5,411 bases of DNA from Thermoproteota archaeon (lineage in GTDB: Archaea; Thermoproteota; Methanomethylicia; Methanomethylicales; Methanomethylicaceae). The notes under the pieces were generated by a model. That model made no database searches. It worked only from the letters and a program-made list of their open reading frames with translations, and was not told the DNA's origin. Numbering within the stretch: the stretch's first letter is position 1; the number at the start of each line of letters is the position of its first letter. The stretch is from positions 23,115 through 28,525 of the forward strand of contig QNVH01000003.1 in NCBI GenBank assembly GCA_004347955.1, in the 5' to 3' direction. The position numbers and the translations under genes were made by a program. Shown here piece after piece: positions 3,857 through 5,411 of this stretch.

Positions 3857-5411
3857 TCACGGCTGGACTCGCTCATTTGCGCATGATCTGCACAGCCTTT
3901 TCTTGAACACCCCAAACCGCCTTAACTCTACCATGCAGTTAGGGCACACCTCACGCTTACACTCAGGGCAGACGTCTACGTGTGCTGCACAAAGGGTGGC
4001 GCCGCAGAGGGAGCATACCAATTTGTCGGATTTACAGAGAATTTTTCCACAGACAGCGCACCTCGATTGCGGCTCCATTATGCAGAAGACCTTCCCGCAT
4101 GCAGAGCATTGCCAAGAATGCGACTTGCACACATCGCCCCCACACTCGGAGCATTTCACCGCACACTCTTCGCAGAAAACCTTCCCGCAGACCTTACACT
4201 TCACCTGCTCCAATACGCAAAGCTCCTTCCCGCAGCCTGAGCACCTTTTCACGTGAGCATCATAGTGGTCGGCGCAGTATAAGTTCTTGCAGACCTTGCA
4301 TTCTTTGATGTGGTCTTTGCAATATGTCTTGTCGATACATTCGGTGCACCTGTATACGCACTCAGCACAGAGCTTGCTCCCACAGGAGCTGCAGATGTGC
4401 TGCTTTTCATCAATGCAGTAAAGCTTTCCACAGTTAGGGCATGACCAGGCATGGTCAGAACACACCCCCCTCCCGCAGAGGGAGCAGACTTTCAGATGGG
4501 TCGGGCAGTACATCTCCCCGCACTTGAAGCAGATCAGAGGTCCATCGAGAGAGTCTATGGTAGCTCCGCACTCGGCACAGCTGCCGAATACCCCCCTGCC
4601 ATTGACTGCGTTCCACTCAAACCTGAAGTCTTTGCTCATTCCATCAAAGTATAACCGGTACAGCGCCTCGATCGTCGGGACCCAGACCACCTGCATCACC
4701 TCAACTTCCACTTCATCGTGCCTGGGTTGAAATACCATTGTCTGCAGAGGCGCCTCCATCAGGGATTCAACCTCGGAATGCACTTTAGAGATCTCCTCGC
4801 GCATCTGCCTCTCTAGGAGGTCGCCTTCCTTCCTGAGGTTGTTGATCTTCGAACTCAACTCCATAATCCTCTTCTCGAGTCTAGTCAACCTCACCTCTCT
4901 GGTCTGGATCTGTTCAGAGAGCTTAAGCAACGACCTTCCTTCTCTCTCGGCTTTGATCCGCTCCTTGTTAAGAGAGCGGAGCTCATCCTTTATGCCCACG
5001 ACGAGCTTATCAAGACTCTCGTACTCTTCCTTGGCCGCGTTTATGGATGACTCTATCTCCTTTATCTTAGACGAATAGGAGGACCTTATCTCGGCTGCCC
5101 TGTTGTTCTTGATTTCATCAATTTTTGCCTTCAGTCTCTTTTTGTACTCCTCGAGCGACTCTCCTGGTCTTGAATACTCGCCCAATTCTTTGTGGTAGTA
5201 GACGCTCTGCGTGAGCTTTGACATAGCATAGGTCTTGAGCAGACCCTTAAGTCCCTCAACGCTGGAACCTTCAAAGAGCGCCGAGGTTGGCTGTTCGTGC
5301 CGCCCCTCCCTCGAAGGGGAGGGCGAAGCCCCTATTTGGACGACCTCATTTGCCGTGAGGGCGTATGCAGACTCGTGCCTCCAGTCAACAATGGATACGG
5401 AGGAATCTGCC
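3857..5411 (-). CDS. HerA/DUF87-like ATPase tail with coiled coil and tandem zinc modules (N-terminus beyond window)
   Basis: The frame is open from the right edge to TGA 3857-3859, giving 517 visible residues; the ATG at 5224 is internal. Numbering from that Met: residues 1-21 (YYHKELGEYSRPGES region), a charged coiled coil at about 22-158, then a strand region FQPRHDEVEVEVMQVVWVP (165-183). As I recall, this order of KEL-x-YSRPGES, coiled coil and PRxxDxxVxxxxxxWVP is the C-terminal signature of HerA/DUF87-type ATPases, whose P-loop ATPase core would lie upstream, outside the window. Such ATPases are hexameric DNA or protein translocases. Residues 216-448 hold 46 cysteines arranged as zinc modules. 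The 62 residues before Met1 are coding by continuity: they contain VEGLKGLLKTYAMSKLTQ leading into the signature. The ATPase assignment is inferred from the tail only. The zinc array suggests binding to nucleic acid or protein, or structural bracing. Confidence 0.85.
   Translation of the reverse strand, partial: ADSSVSIVDWRHESAYALTANEVVQIGASPSPSREGRHEQPTSALFEGSSVEGLKGLLKTYAMSKLTQSVYYHKELGEYSRPGESLEEYKKRLKAKIDEIKNNRAAEIRSSYSSKIKEIESSINAAKEEYESLDKLVVGIKDELRSLNKERIKAEREGRSLLKLSEQIQTREVRLTRLEKRIMELSSKINNLRKEGDLLERQMREEISKVHSEVESLMEAPLQTMVFQPRHDEVEVEVMQVVWVPTIEALYRLYFDGMSKDFRFEWNAVNGRGVFGSCAECGATIDSLDGPLICFKCGEMYCPTHLKVCSLCGRGVCSDHAWSCPNCGKLYCIDEKQHICSSCGSKLCAECVYRCTECIDKTYCKDHIKECKVCKNLYCADHYDAHVKRCSGCGKELCVLEQVKCKVCGKVFCEECAVKCSECGGDVCKSHSWQCSACGKVFCIMEPQSRCAVCGKILCKSDKLVCSLCGATLCAAHVDVCPECKREVCPNCMVELRRFGVFKKRLCRSCANERVQP
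3935..4531 (-). repeat. About 13 tandem cysteine-rich modules of ~15 residues (protein-level repeat)
   Basis: Between Cys232 and Cys430 (numbered from the Met at 5224) a unit C-x2-C-x4/5-C-x2-[H/C/D/E] recurs every 14-19 residues, with first cysteines at 232, 247, 262, 278, 293, 309, 328, 343, 358, 373, 389, 404 and 419. Many units read CxxCGxx[YFL]C. A separate CxxC precedes the array (216-219) and another follows it (445-448). The regular spacing would allow zinc sites within units or cross-braced between neighbours. The repeats have diverged in sequence, so this is an old expansion. Confidence 0.85.
5301..5325. repeat. GC-rich near-palindrome inside the ATPase-tail gene
   Basis: CGCCCCTCCCT (5301-5311) and AGGGGAGGGCG (5315-5325) pair over 11 positions with one wobble and one mismatch around a CGA loop. 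It resembles short repetitive extragenic palindromes but lies in frame and encodes part of a low-complexity linker (SPSPSREGR) between the unseen core and the coiled coil. Confidence 0.5.

Noticed and set aside
3903..4730. Several plus-strand open frames opposite the zinc-module gene
   Set aside because: They are antisense shadows produced by the regular cysteine codons of the real minus-strand gene; products are His/Ser/Pro-rich low complexity.

Overview
The window looks archaeal, probably a thermophilic or anaerobic member of the TACK (Thermoproteota-like) group, although the exact lineage cannot be fixed from 5.4 kb. The signs are an AbrB-ACT fusion protein, an anaerobic carbon monoxide dehydrogenase (CODH) scaffold protein, a HerA/DUF87-type ATPase tail with archaeal-style zinc ribbons, AT-rich gaps between moderately GC-rich genes, heavy AGG/AGA arginine use, GTG/TTG start candidates and TATA-like rather than bacterial promoter elements.

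Layout from left to right. (1) Positions 1-405, plus strand: the nearly complete AbrB-ACT protein, missing only its first residues. (2) Positions 525-2443, minus strand and convergent with it: a CooS-type CODH scaffold gene broken into two frames by one missing base near 1613. Joined, it gives 639 residues, the normal CooS length. Its active site is not canonical: the Cys295 position of CODH-II is Glu and two of the active-site histidines are replaced. It may therefore be a CODH-like enzyme with different chemistry rather than a CO dehydrogenase. (3) Positions 2444-2943: about 500 bases of AT-rich intergenic DNA. It holds a perfect small palindrome upstream of the CODH gene, an IS200/IS605 (TnpB-type) end hairpin with no transposase beside it, a low-complexity AT tract, and a decayed zinc-ribbon coding fragment on the minus strand. 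(4) Positions 2944-3803, plus strand: a likely two-gene operon of a DUF998 membrane protein and a small cupin, 23 bases apart. (5) Positions 3857-5411, minus strand and convergent: the C-terminal 517 residues of a large protein whose N-terminus lies beyond the right edge. It has the coiled-coil tail and strand region typical of HerA/DUF87-family ATPases, followed by about 13 tandem cysteine-rich modules of roughly 15 residues.

No shared pathway links these genes. The CODH-like gene has no CooF, CooC, ACS or other CODH subunit next to it here. The two strongest points for follow-up are the altered CODH active site (together with the single-base frameshift) and the long tandem zinc-module array attached to a HerA-like tail.
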